Shown here: one piece after another, positions 1 through 8,520 of the stretch
Numbering within the stretch: position 1 is the first letter of the stretch
Layout: every line of letters starts with the position of its first letter
Origin: Coprobacillus sp. CAG:826
GTDB lineage: Bacteria; Bacillota_I; Bacilli_A; RFN20; CAG-826
Reading direction: 5' to 3'
Length of the DNA: 30,597 nt
Assembly: GCA_000437235.1 (NCBI GenBank)
Contig: FR897046.1
Coordinates: 14,508-45,104, forward strand
Notes under the pieces: model-generated
What the model saw: only the letters and a program-made list of their open reading frames with translations
Database searches by the model: none
What the model was told of the DNA's origin: nothing
Program-made: the position numbers and the translations under genes

Positions 1-724
1 CTCTTGCCATATATAAAGAAAGTTGTTCCGTGTACATTAGTAAACGTGTTGATTTTCCCCACGTCATCTTTTTTGCATCTTCATAATATTTCTTCCCTGT
101 AATCACAATGAACTCATCTTCTATATGTTTTGATACTTGACTCATCATTTCTAATAACGTCATAGAGCCTAGACTACCCGCGACAAAAAGAATGCGGAAA
201 GGAAGCGGATGGTATTCCTTTTTTTGATAAGTCAAAGCCTCTATTGCTCGAGGGTTACCATAGCAGAAAACCTTTTTTTGATATTTTTTGTTAACATTTA
301 AGTTGGGAAAGCAACTAAATAACGCTTTCGCGTATTTTAAACTATATAAATTAGCGTCTCCCAATATAGCGTTTTGTTCATGAAGATAATAAGGAATTTT
401 CTTTTTCTTAGCTAAAATAGCTACGATAAAAGTAATAAATCCTCCCCCTAAAATCACCGCATCAAATCCATCCATCTTTTTTTCTAATTCTTTCATTTTA
501 GTAACTAGCGTTTTCATTTGAAGTGGATGCTTTTTATAATAACTGGCTTGCGTGGGTAACGATAAATAAATTTTATCAACGTCTTCATCTTTTAATAAAC
601 GCTCTTCAAAGGATTTAGCTAAAACTAAATACGTAACATCATGACGTTTTTTTGCCTCTTTTAAAAGGCTATACATGGGATAAACATGCCCTCCACTACC
701 GGACCCGACGAAGAGTATGCGCAT
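1..724 (-). CDS. murG: MurG, lipid II-forming GlcNAc transferase (partial, 3' end outside window)
   Basis: UDP-N-acetylglucosamine:undecaprenyl-pyrophosphoryl-MurNAc-pentapeptide transferase makes lipid II on the inner face of the membrane. About 241 codons are visible, covering the N-terminal Rossmann domain and the start of the second domain. The N-terminus MRILFVGSGSGGHVYP carries the glycine-rich loop that in most MurG proteins reads GGTGGH. Further on, YYLHEQNAILGDAN matches the family HEQN...G..N motif, followed by a CFPN segment. The ATG at 724 has AAAGGAG about 7 bases upstream, and the gene overlaps the end of ftsW by 29 bases, so translation is probably coupled. It is the last visible gene of the dcw cluster and runs off the left edge. 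The identity is firm; the SGSGGH loop variant is slightly unusual. Confidence 0.93.
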   Translation of the reverse strand, partial: MRILFVGSGSGGHVYPMYSLLKEAKKRHDVTYLVLAKSFEERLLKDEDVDKIYLSLPTQASYYKKHPLQMKTLVTKMKELEKKMDGFDAVILGGGFITFIVAILAKKKKIPYYLHEQNAILGDANLYSLKYAKALFSCFPNLNVNKKYQKKVFCYGNPRAIEALTYQKKEYHPLPFRILFVAGSLGSMTLLEMMSQVSKHIEDEFIVITGKKYYEDAKKMTWGKSTRLLMYTEQLSLYMAR

Positions 725-1817
725 ATTCGTTCTCCTTTCTTCCTCTTGATAAAATTAAGCCTAGAGAAAACATCGTTACCGATAAGGATGACCCTCCATA
801 GCTTATAAAAGGTAAAGTAATTCCTGTTACTGGGAAAAGAGCGACAACTACACCTAAATTGATAATCACTTGAATTAAAATTACACCTAATAGTCCCGTA
901 ATTAAAAAAGTATCAAACGGATCTTCCACGTTTTTAGCGTAGCGAAAGCCAAAATAAAATAGCATGGCAAATAAAACTAATAACAATAATCCACCAATTA
1001 AGCCAAATTCCTCTACCACGATAGAAAAAATAAAATCCGTTTGTGGCTCTGGTAAATAGAAATGCTTTTGATAACTATTGAGTATTCCCTTTCCTAGTAG
1101 CGCCCCTGGTCCCATTGCGTACATCGATTGAATAATTTGAAAGCCACTTCCTAATGGATCACTCCAAGGATCAAAATACGATAGAATACGGTCAAAACGA
1201 TAAGGGGCAATCAAAATTAAAACCACCATCATCACAATACCCAGTACGCCCATGATAATAAAATATTTTAGTGGTAATTTAGAAGTAAATAACAGTAATA
1301 CCACGCTCATCAACATTACAATCGCAGTCCCAAAATCTGGTTGTAACATAATTAAAATAAAACCAAGAACCGTTAAAAGAATAATACCTATAAAGCCTTT
1401 GATGCTTTTCGTTTCTTCATAGTGGTCATTTAATCGATATGCGCAATAAATCACTAGAGCAATTTTAAATATTTCTGAAGGTTGAATGGCAAAGGAACCA
1501 ATACCAAACCAGGATCTAGAGCCATTTCTTTTTAAGCCAATCCCAGGAATTAACACTAATGCTAATAAAAGTAATGAGATAACTACAAAGCTTAAAGCGT
1601 ATTTCTTTAAAAAACTTGAAGGAATTCTTGAAACTAAAATGGCACTTATAAAACCGGTAACGCTAAATAAAATCTGTCTTTTTAAATAATAAAAACTATC
1701 ATTGAATTTATAATTGGCCCAAACATTCGAGGCACTATAAACCATGTAATTACCAAAGACGATGAGAATAATAAATAAAGATAAAAGAATAAGTCGATCT
1801 CTTTTTACACTTTTCAT
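696..1817 (-). CDS. ftsW: FtsW/SpoVE-type SEDS peptidoglycan glycosyltransferase
   Basis: 373 residues with about ten hydrophobic segments, typical for the SEDS family (RodA/FtsW/SpoVE), which polymerises lipid II in partnership with a class B PBP. Visible family motifs are QPSE at residues 112-115, PEPQTDFIF at 256-264 and GITLPFISYGGSS at 332-344. The Asp at 261 lies in the (H/Q)TDF context of the catalytic Asp described for RodA. Its place in the dcw cluster, with pbpB upstream in the same gene order, argues for the division enzyme FtsW rather than RodA. The start ATG overlaps the murD stop (ATGA at 1814-1817) and the 3' end overlaps murG. A sporulation-specific SpoVE role cannot be excluded from sequence, but nothing in the window indicates sporulation. 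Confidence 0.93.
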   Translation of the reverse strand: MKSVKRDRLILLSLFIILIVFGNYMVYSASNVWANYKFNDSFYYLKRQILFSVTGFISAILVSRIPSSFLKKYALSFVVISLLLLALVLIPGIGLKRNGSRSWFGIGSFAIQPSEIFKIALVIYCAYRLNDHYEETKSIKGFIGIILLTVLGFILIMLQPDFGTAIVMLMSVVLLLFTSKLPLKYFIIMGVLGIVMMVVLILIAPYRFDRILSYFDPWSDPLGSGFQIIQSMYAMGPGALLGKGILNSYQKHFYLPEPQTDFIFSIVVEEFGLIGGLLLLVLFAMLFYFGFRYAKNVEDPFDTFLITGLLGVILIQVIINLGVVVALFPVTGITLPFISYGGSSLSVTMFSLGLILSRGRKENEYAHTLRRVR

Positions 1818-3031
1818 GGCTCTAGCCTCTTAATGAGTTGACGAAAATACGTACCGCGAACCATATAATTTTCAAATTGATCATAAGAAGAACAAGCGGG
1901 TGAAAATAAAATATAAACATCTTTATGTAAATCAGGTTCAATCGCTAACATGACTTCTTCTAATGTAGAAAATAAATGCGCTCTTTCAATAGAAACTTTG
2001 ACAAGTTCTCTATCGCGGCCATATGCATAAACTTCATCCTCTTTTTTTAATAAAAGATGGTCAAAGGTAGCGCTTTTAGCAATACCTCCTAAAATCAATA
2101 TTCGCTTTTTATCTTGGAAAGTGAGTAAGCATTGATTCGTGGACGCTACATTCGTCGATTTTGAGTCATTAATAATCGTTGCAGTAAAGGAACTCAAGAT
2201 TTTTTCGTTGCGAAATGGTAAAGGCATGAGTTGATATAATGCTCTTGCTCCTTCTTCTTTACTTACCCCATATAAAGTTCCAATATAGAGACTCATTTTC
2301 ACGTGGCGGTGATTATGTTCACCCATAAAAAATGGTAGATTGATGTCATCCTCTTCCATTGGGATGGAGGATAAATTGATATGAGGCAAACTGATTTCTT
2401 TGATTTCATCATAGAAAAATAAATGGTTCTTTTTCACAAGAAATCCCATTCTTTTTTTACTTGCTACATAAAAATCATAATTATAAACTTCATCTAAATG
2501 ATTATAATCAACGTTGGTAATAATTCCATCATCGGCTTTTAAAGAAATCGTGTCTTCTAATTGAAAAGAAGAGATTTCAACAACAAAAATGGAATGTTCA
2601 GGAATATCTTTTAATAAATAACTACTTAAAGGAATACCTATATTTCCCGCTAAAAAAGTATGAGGAAGTTTAGAAGATAAAACGCAATGAATCATGGTAG
2701 TTAAAGTCGTTTTTCCGTTTGTGCCAGTGATTAAAATATAATGCGGATGTTTTTTCTTTAAATATCGATAAGCAAATTCAATTTCCGATATGACTTCTTT
2801 GGATAATACATGAGCAAGTTGATAGGCTTCACTTTTTAAAGGAATACCCGGTGAACGAATGGTAAGATCAAAAAGCGGCTTTTCTTTTTTTAAGTCCTCT
2901 AATGTAACAAATGGTAGTGATTTTGATTTTTTGTGCTCTTCTAATATGGTAATTTTTACTTTTTTCGTTTTTAAAAATTCATAAACAGCTTGATTACTTT
3001 TTCCAAAGCCTAATAAAAGCACATTTTTCAT
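1814..3031 (-). CDS. murD: MurD, UDP-MurNAc-L-Ala:D-Glu ligase
   Basis: Adds D-glutamate to UDP-MurNAc-L-Ala in the cytoplasm. The frame is open further upstream to 3106, but that part lies inside mraY. The start chosen is the ATG at 3031 (MKNVLLLGFGKS), which overlaps the mraY stop as ATGA and has GGGGGTG just upstream. This gives 405 residues, shorter than the usual ~450. The N-terminal Rossmann loop is GFGKSN. The ATP loop TGTNGKTT is at 102-109. NVDYNHLDEV near 173 corresponds to the usual N.tpDHLDRH motif, and NDSKSTN in the C-terminal domain is diagnostic of MurD. The usual LPHR preceding it is LPFR here, a minor departure. Confidence 0.94.
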   Translation of the reverse strand: MKNVLLLGFGKSNQAVYEFLKTKKVKITILEEHKKSKSLPFVTLEDLKKEKPLFDLTIRSPGIPLKSEAYQLAHVLSKEVISEIEFAYRYLKKKHPHYILITGTNGKTTLTTMIHCVLSSKLPHTFLAGNIGIPLSSYLLKDIPEHSIFVVEISSFQLEDTISLKADDGIITNVDYNHLDEVYNYDFYVASKKRMGFLVKKNHLFFYDEIKEISLPHINLSSIPMEEDDINLPFFMGEHNHRHVKMSLYIGTLYGVSKEEGARALYQLMPLPFRNEKILSSFTATIINDSKSTNVASTNQCLLTFQDKKRILILGGIAKSATFDHLLLKKEDEVYAYGRDRELVKVSIERAHLFSTLEEVMLAIEPDLHKDVYILFSPACSSYDQFENYMVRGTYFRQLIKRLEP

Positions 3032-4011
3032 AAAAACACCCCCACATACGCCGCTACTACGGATAAAATGAAGCCGGCAATATAAAACATCATGACCACT
3101 TTCCATTCCGCCACACCTTGCATTTCAAAATGATGATGTAAGGGTGCCATTTTAAAAATGCGATGATGGGTCAGTTGAAAACTCGCTACTTGTAAAATAA
3201 CCGATAGCGTTTCTATAATTAACAAAGCACCAGCGATTAATAGAATAATTTCCGCTTGTAAAAGGAAACTAGTAAAAGCAAAAGTGGCGCCTAAGGGTAA
3301 AGAGCCGACATCGCCCATAAATATTTTTGCGGGATGAAAATTAAAACATAAGAAACCAACAATACCGCCAATTAATGAAACTAAAAATAAAGCCACTCCA
3401 TAATTTTCTTTTAATAAAGCGATTAATACAAAAGGAAATAAGGCGTTCATAGCTAAACCAGACGCTAAACCATCTAAACCATCAGCCATATTCATGGAAT
3501 TTGCACCACCAACCAATATAAAAACGATTAAAGGTATAAAAAGTAGCCCTACTTTCCAACTTTTTTGAAATAATAAATGAATCCGCCATAATGTTTGATC
3601 TTGGTAACCTAAATACCATAAAACGCCCATGGAAATAAGGATTTCCATCACCAAACGTAATAAAGGAGATAATCCTTTTCCACTTTTTTGCTTAATTTTT
3701 AAATAGTCATCAATAAAGCCAATACCAAAGAAACTTCCACTAATGAGAAATAAGGAAATGAAACTTTTATCTTTTAAAAACGAATACCCCAATAATAAAC
3801 TCATCACCCACGCCGAAAGAAAAATAGCAATTCCACCCATTGTTGGGGTATTTTTCTTTTTTTGATGGGTAGGAACGATATCTTCTTTAATCGCCTGGCC
3901 GACATGCTTTTTCTTTTCTTTTTTTATTAATCCTTTTGTGATACATAAAGAAAGTAAAAAGCTTAAAAAGAAACTAGCAACTAAACGAATTAGGATTTCT
4001 TTTTCTGCCAT
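3028..4011 (-). CDS. mraY: MraY, phospho-MurNAc-pentapeptide translocase
   Basis: Integral membrane enzyme that transfers phospho-MurNAc-pentapeptide to undecaprenyl phosphate, giving lipid I. It has 327 residues, about ten membrane segments and all the hallmark cytoplasmic motifs: TPTMGG at 55-60, the DD pair at 101-102, NSMNMADGLDG at 171-181, GDVGS at 233-237 and the C-terminal HHHFE at 292-296. The Asp residues of the DD pair and of GDVGS correspond to the metal/catalytic Asp residues known in the family. The start overlaps the 3' end of murE by 22 bases, and the stop overlaps the murD start by 4 bases. Length and motif order are normal. Confidence 0.95.
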   Translation of the reverse strand: MAEKEILIRLVASFFLSFLLSLCITKGLIKKEKKKHVGQAIKEDIVPTHQKKKNTPTMGGIAIFLSAWVMSLLLGYSFLKDKSFISLFLISGSFFGIGFIDDYLKIKQKSGKGLSPLLRLVMEILISMGVLWYLGYQDQTLWRIHLLFQKSWKVGLLFIPLIVFILVGGANSMNMADGLDGLASGLAMNALFPFVLIALLKENYGVALFLVSLIGGIVGFLCFNFHPAKIFMGDVGSLPLGATFAFTSFLLQAEIILLIAGALLIIETLSVILQVASFQLTHHRIFKMAPLHHHFEMQGVAEWKVVMMFYIAGFILSVVAAYVGVFL

Positions 4012-5312
4012 TTTCTTACTTCCTCCTCTTCATTTAAATAGATTTCATAATCCTTCACTTTTTCGGTAATTTCATGCCCTTTTCCTAATAAAAGAACTGT
4101 ATCCTGTGGCGATGCTAAATTTAAAACCCGTTCAATTGCCCGTTTCCGGTCGAGCTCAATTAAAAAATAAGAAGGATGATTTTGAATGATTTGATGAACA
4201 ATGGCCATAGGATCTTCACTTCGCGGATTATCATTGGTTACAATGGCAACATCGCTATATTGATAGACGGCATCTCCATATAACGCACGTTTCTTTTTAT
4301 CGCGGTCCCCGCCCGCCCCAAAAACAACGAGTAATTTTCCTTTGGTTTTCTTTTTGGTTTCTTTTAAAACCGTTTCCATAGCGAAAACCGTATGTGCATA
4401 ATCAATGATGACTTTCGGATGCTTTAACACGACTTTGTAGCGGCCGTTTAAGGAAACGAGTTTTCTACTCTTTTTTACCATATAAGATTTCGGCATATTG
4501 GCGTATTCCGCAACTGCTAAAGCTAAGGCGATATTACTTACTTGATAATAAGGAAAATGAGAAAAATGAAGCTTTTTACCTTGATATAAATGACTTAGTT
4601 TTCCTTTTTTATCGATAGTTAAAGGGGAAACATAATAAATAGGAACATCTTTTAAAGAAGAAAATTCTTTCATTTCTAAAGAAGCAAAACGGATAGAAGG
4701 TTGTTCAATAAAGAAATCTAACTTTGTTTTTTGATAATCTTCTAAGGTATGATGATAATCTAAATGATCTTCACTTAGATTGGTAAAAACGACAATAGAA
4801 AATAATAAATCATGGAGACGTTGCTCTTTGATTGCAATACTAGAAACTTCTAAAATGACATATTTCTTTTTTCTTTCTTTTGCTTTTCTTAAAGCGTGAA
4901 CAAAGTCAACTGGATAAGGCGTTGTATTTCTTGTTGCATACGTATTTTTATTTTTTAAAGGAACATTACTGATTAAAAATGCATCTTTTAACAATTGAAA
5001 AATAAAATACGCTGTTGAACTTTTTCCGTTCGTGCCTGTTACACCAATTAAAGTAACGTCTTTATCGGGATAATCAAAAAACCATAGTAAAAAAGGTAAT
5101 AATCTTTCTTTTAAATTGGGAATCTCTTCATCGCTTAAAATAAGGCTCGCACCGTTTTTTTTGGCTTCTTCTTTATAGAGATTTCCTTTTTCAATCGCTA
5201 TAAAAATCGTTCCTGGTTTTACTTTTCTAGAATCATCTTCGACATCGAATAATTCGATTTCTAAAGGCGATTCTTTGAAAAAATAATGATAGACTTCTTT
5301 TGCGGTTTTCAT
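3990..5312 (-). CDS. murE: MurE, UDP-MurNAc-tripeptide synthetase (predicted meso-DAP-adding)
   Basis: Adds the third residue of the peptide stem. 440 residues; the N-terminal domain has the family DDSRKVKPGTIF segment. The ATP loop TGTNGKSS is at 92-99, EVSS at 155-158, NLSEDHLDYH at 178-187, followed by the lysine (about 197) that is carbamylated in this family. DYAHT is at 304-308, GAGGDRDKKKR at 332-342, and GHE at 412-414. The amino-acid selectivity loop reads DNPRSEDP at 361-368. DNPR is the form associated with meso-diaminopimelate enzymes, whereas Lys-adding MurE of cocci lacks this Arg. So a DAP-type wall is inferred. The start forms an ATGA overlap with the pbpB stop. Confidence 0.94.
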   Translation of the reverse strand: MKTAKEVYHYFFKESPLEIELFDVEDDSRKVKPGTIFIAIEKGNLYKEEAKKNGASLILSDEEIPNLKERLLPFLLWFFDYPDKDVTLIGVTGTNGKSSTAYFIFQLLKDAFLISNVPLKNKNTYATRNTTPYPVDFVHALRKAKERKKKYVILEVSSIAIKEQRLHDLLFSIVVFTNLSEDHLDYHHTLEDYQKTKLDFFIEQPSIRFASLEMKEFSSLKDVPIYYVSPLTIDKKGKLSHLYQGKKLHFSHFPYYQVSNIALALAVAEYANMPKSYMVKKSRKLVSLNGRYKVVLKHPKVIIDYAHTVFAMETVLKETKKKTKGKLLVVFGAGGDRDKKKRALYGDAVYQYSDVAIVTNDNPRSEDPMAIVHQIIQNHPSYFLIELDRKRAIERVLNLASPQDTVLLLGKGHEITEKVKDYEIYLNEEEEVRKWQKKKS

Positions 5313-7219
5313 CGTTTATCACCTAGCATAATCATAATTACACTATTTTCTTCCACCATTTCTCCTACACGTGGGAGTTGATCAATCACATAATCGCCTT
5401 CCCCCATAAAAGAAAATTTAAAATGTTTAGATTTTACGTCCTTTTTTTGAAGTCCATAATAGTTTTCTACCGGATAGGTTTTAACGTCCATCCAAGTATA
5501 GGTTCGTTCTTCCCCATCATAATTCTTTTCAACGTTTAGAATCGGTAAAGCTTCTAATAAAAGGCGTTGAATAATCGGGCCAATGGTAGTTCCACCATAT
5601 TGAATGGTACTTTTAGGTTCACGCATAGCAAAATAGACAACCACTTTCGGATCGTGCATTGGTGCGCCCGCAATAAAAGATAGAATATATCTCCCATCTT
5701 GATACACGCCATTTTCCGCGATTTGCGCTGTTCCTGTTTTCCCGCCTACTCGATAACCATCGATATATGCCTTTCTTCCAGAGCCTTTCGAAACGACGCA
5801 TTCTAAAGCGCGCCTCATTAAAGCACTGGTTTCTTTTTTAATGACTTCTCTTTTTAAAATGGTGGGAAATTCATATACGGTTTCATTGGTGGATTCTAAA
5901 ATCAGCGATTTTGCAATTCTTGGTGTATATAAATAGCCCCCATTAATTAAACTAGAAAAAGCCGTAACAAGTTGAATTGCGGTTACCGATATGCCTTGTC
6001 CAAAAGCGCTTGTAGCTTGTTCTAAAGGGCCGAATTTATCATAAGCAAAGACGATACCTTTATTTTCACCCGCAATATCAATACCCGTCTTTTGACCCAT
6101 GCCAAAAGCGTTAATATATTGATATAAATTATCTTTTCCTAAGCGTCTAGCAATTTCAACAAAGCCGGGGTTCGATGAATTTTGGAGGACTTCTAAAAAA
6201 GTCTGTAAGCCGTGTCCTCCTTTTTTCCAGGATTTAATCGTTGCGCCACCAACGATTTCATAGCCCTTATCGTAATAATAATCTTTATCCATATCGATGA
6301 CGTGTTCGTTTAACGCCGCCGCAAAGGATAAAGATTTAAAAGTGGAACCGGGTTCAAAGCTTGAAAAAACCGGTAAGCTTCGGTTATATATGGAAGGATC
6401 ATAATCGTTATAGTAATTGTTATTATAGGTAGGACGATTCCCAATCGCTAAAATTTCTCCCGTATTGGGATCCATCATGATACCAATAATTTCTTTAGGA
6501 GAATATTGAAGCCAAGCGTTTTCCATTTCTCTTTCTAACAAATTTTGTAAAGGTAAAGATAAAGTTAAACGTAAAGTTAAACCAGGAACCGGTGCTTCAA
6601 CTCGAGACGAGGTCGAAGGAAATAATCCCCCTTTAGCGTCCATTAAATAATTTAAAGAACCGTCTTTTCCCTTTAAATATGAATCATAATAGTTTTCTAC
6701 GCCCGCTAATCCTTGGTTATCAATACCTACAAAGCCTAATAAAGAGGCCATTGAAGTTTCATAAGGATAGTATCGCGCATTATCTTGCACTAAATAAACG
6801 CCTGGAATATTGAGTTCATTTAGAGATTTTGCTTGTTCTTCACTAATTCTTTTTCCTTCGGGATGAAGGCGAACAATCGAGGCTTTTTTACTGATTTTTT
6901 GATATAAAGAAGCTTCTTCAACTTTTAAAATTGGAGCGAGTTGATGGGCCGCTAAAGCTTTATCTTCAATTTGATAAGGGATAACAGCAACGCTAAAACA
7001 AGGTTGATTAATAGCTAAAGCATTTCCATCACGATCTTCAATTAATCCACGAGGCGCGACTAAAGGAAAGCTCCTTTCCCATAATTCATTGGCTAAAGCA
7101 TTGAGCTTTCGATTCTGCCCAATGGTGATATAGGTTAACTTTCCACCAATCATGGCTAAAGCGATTAAACTTAAAATGGATAATAAGGTTATTTTCTTCT
7201 TTGCTGCTTCTTTTAACAT
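5309..7219 (-). CDS. pbpB: Class B penicillin-binding protein with PASTA domain (PbpB/SpoVD/FtsI type)
   Basis: Division transpeptidase, working with FtsW. The frame begins at a GTG at 7228, but that GTG lies inside the Shine-Dalgarno GAGGTGA. The ATG at 7219 is 5-6 bases beyond it and is the likely start (636 residues; positions below count from the GTG frame, 3 more). A single N-terminal membrane segment (13-36) is followed by the PBP dimerisation domain. The transpeptidase domain has the catalytic STFK at 295-298, SSN at 351-353 and KTG at 497-499. A PASTA-like domain occupies about 577-637. All three active-site motifs are intact. It is the first gene after the terminator at 7276-7303, and no convincing promoter is seen in the ~55 bases between, which raises the question of how it is transcribed. 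Confidence 0.93.
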   Translation of the reverse strand: MLKEAAKKKITLLSILSLIALAMIGGKLTYITIGQNRKLNALANELWERSFPLVAPRGLIEDRDGNALAINQPCFSVAVIPYQIEDKALAAHQLAPILKVEEASLYQKISKKASIVRLHPEGKRISEEQAKSLNELNIPGVYLVQDNARYYPYETSMASLLGFVGIDNQGLAGVENYYDSYLKGKDGSLNYLMDAKGGLFPSTSSRVEAPVPGLTLRLTLSLPLQNLLEREMENAWLQYSPKEIIGIMMDPNTGEILAIGNRPTYNNNYYNDYDPSIYNRSLPVFSSFEPGSTFKSLSFAAALNEHVIDMDKDYYYDKGYEIVGGATIKSWKKGGHGLQTFLEVLQNSSNPGFVEIARRLGKDNLYQYINAFGMGQKTGIDIAGENKGIVFAYDKFGPLEQATSAFGQGISVTAIQLVTAFSSLINGGYLYTPRIAKSLILESTNETVYEFPTILKREVIKKETSALMRRALECVVSKGSGRKAYIDGYRVGGKTGTAQIAENGVYQDGRYILSFIAGAPMHDPKVVVYFAMREPKSTIQYGGTTIGPIIQRLLLEALPILNVEKNYDGEERTYTWMDVKTYPVENYYGLQKKDVKSKHFKFSFMGEGDYVIDQLPRVGEMVEENSVIMIMLGDKR

Positions 7220-7275
7220 CCGTCTCACCTCTTTATATCCATATGAATGAGAAGGAAAAGATATTAAAAAAAGGC

Positions 7276-7303
7276 AAAAAAAAAAACGAGCGAAAACGCT
7301 CGT
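7276..7303 (-). terminator. Intrinsic terminator between ftsL-like gene and pbpB
   Basis: Read on the minus strand: a perfect 7-bp stem ACGAGCG / CGCTCGT with a TTTT loop, followed directly by about ten T residues. It lies just past the stop of the ftsL-like gene and before pbpB, so it should end or attenuate the mraZ-rsmH-ftsL transcript. Confidence 0.85.
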
Positions 7304-7315
7304 TAATTCATATGA

Positions 7316-7570
7316 TTATCTTTCGTAAGCTTGATATTCCATATGCTCAATGGTTAAGCTACTTCTTTTCATTTCTTTGGGTTCATTTCTACTTTGGCGC
7401 ATTAAGATTTCTACGTTCCGATTTAACAAACGAGATTCTTTTTCTACTTCCATAGAAATGGGAAGAATGCATGCAAAAGCGGTAGTCATGAGTAAAGCGG
7501 AAACAAGTCCTAACTTTCTCATATGGTAATCAAATTTGGTGCGGTGATTTTTGGTCAACTTGTTTTTCAT
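7316..7570 (-). CDS. Short FtsL-like cell-division membrane protein
   Basis: 84 residues between rsmH and pbpB, the place occupied by ftsL in nearly all dcw clusters. Visible layout: a basic N-terminus (about 1-19), one membrane segment (about 20-40, LGLVSALLMTTAFACILPI), then an outer segment of about 40 residues with heptad-like spacing (VEKESRLLNRNVEILMRQSR) compatible with a short coiled coil. This is the topology of FtsL/DivIC. No specific FtsL sequence motif is recognisable, as is usual for this fast-evolving family, so the name rests on position and topology. AAAGGAG lies 9 bases before the ATG. It is 17 bases after rsmH and is followed by a terminator. Confidence 0.7.
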   Translation of the reverse strand: MKNKLTKNHRTKFDYHMRKLGLVSALLMTTAFACILPISMEVEKESRLLNRNVEILMRQSRNEPKEMKRSSLTIEHMEYQAYER

Positions 7571-7587
7571 CGATACTCACTCCTTTC

Positions 7588-8520
7588 TTATATTTTTGTT
7601 CGTTCGATGATGCGTAATTTCGCACTTTTAGAACGTGGGTTTCTTTCCTGTTCTTCTTCACTTGCTTCAATGGCGTGACGGTTCACTAGGCGATAAGAAG
7701 GTTCTTCTTGATGTAAAGGTGTTGGCATTCCTCGAGGAATACTCGGTAAGGAACTGACTTCTTTCATCATCTTTTTTACCATCTGATCTTCTAAAGAATG
7801 GAAGGTAATGACCGCTAGTCGACCACCAACACTTAATAACGATAAAGCATCACGTAAAGCAAGTTTTAGGACGCCAAGCTCATCATTGACTTCAATGCGT
7901 AAGGCTTGAAATACTTGTTTGGCTGGATGTCCTTTTTTTCGTAAAATCCTTTGAGGTAAAGCTTTTTTAATCACTTCTACTAACTCAAAAGTCGTAGTGA
8001 TGGGCTTTTTTTCTCTTTCTTTTACAATCATTTTTGCGATTTCATAAGCGAAAGGTTCTTCACCATATTCACGGAACACTCTTGTGAGTTCTTTGACATC
8101 GTATTCATTTACGATATCATAAGCGGAAAATAACTGCTCCTGATTCATACGCATGTCCAATTTAGCATCGTATCGATAGGAAAATCCCCGTTCTCCATCA
8201 TCGAACTGGGGCGAAGATACACCTAAATCCATCAGTATACCATCAACAGAATGAATACCTAAGGTATCTAATTCGGTTTTGATAGCGGCAAAGTTACTAT
8301 GGATATAGGTAACATCTTTGTTTAAAGGGTCTAACACTTTATGGGATTCGTTAATAGCGGTTTGATCTTGATCAAAGGCAATGAGCTTTCCCCCTTCTAA
8401 ATGAGAAAGGATTCCTTTACTATGACCGCCACGACCTAATGTACAATCGACGTAAATTCCGTTTTTTTGGATGTTCAGACCTTCTATGACTTCAGAAAAT
8501 AAAACGGGAGTGTGTTCCAT
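7588..8520 (-). CDS. rsmH: RsmH (MraW), 16S rRNA N4-cytosine-1402 methyltransferase
   Basis: SAM-dependent methyltransferase that modifies C1402 in the ribosomal P site. The 310-residue length is standard. The N-terminus MEHTPVLFSEVIEGL and the SAM-binding stretch DCTLGRGGHS (25-34) are diagnostic. DGILMDLGVSSPQFD, the basic KKGHPAKQVFQALRIEVN segment and ITFHSLEDQMVK also match the family. The ATG at 8520 shares its A with the mraZ stop (TAATG), with GAAGGA about 9 bases upstream. It is the second gene of the mraZ operon and so is expected to fall under MraZ control. Confidence 0.96.
   Translation of the reverse strand: MEHTPVLFSEVIEGLNIQKNGIYVDCTLGRGGHSKGILSHLEGGKLIAFDQDQTAINESHKVLDPLNKDVTYIHSNFAAIKTELDTLGIHSVDGILMDLGVSSPQFDDGERGFSYRYDAKLDMRMNQEQLFSAYDIVNEYDVKELTRVFREYGEEPFAYEIAKMIVKEREKKPITTTFELVEVIKKALPQRILRKKGHPAKQVFQALRIEVNDELGVLKLALRDALSLLSVGGRLAVITFHSLEDQMVKKMMKEVSSLPSIPRGMPTPLHQEEPSYRLVNRHAIEASEEEQERNPRSKSAKLRIIERTKI

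Noticed and set aside
1486..1689. Open frame on the plus strand inside ftsW (and similar plus-strand frames at 11738-12022, 12673-12918, 14505-14732, 22070-22273, 24342-24611, 26261-26455, 26672-27001)
   Set aside because: All lie opposite strongly supported minus-strand genes, have no ribosome-binding site or recognisable domain, and follow from the low stop density opposite real coding sequence.
3032..3106. N-terminal extension of MurD upstream of the ATG at 3031
   Set aside because: The added peptide lies wholly within mraY, has no homology to MurD, and the ATG at 3031 gives the canonical Rossmann start with a good ribosome-binding site.
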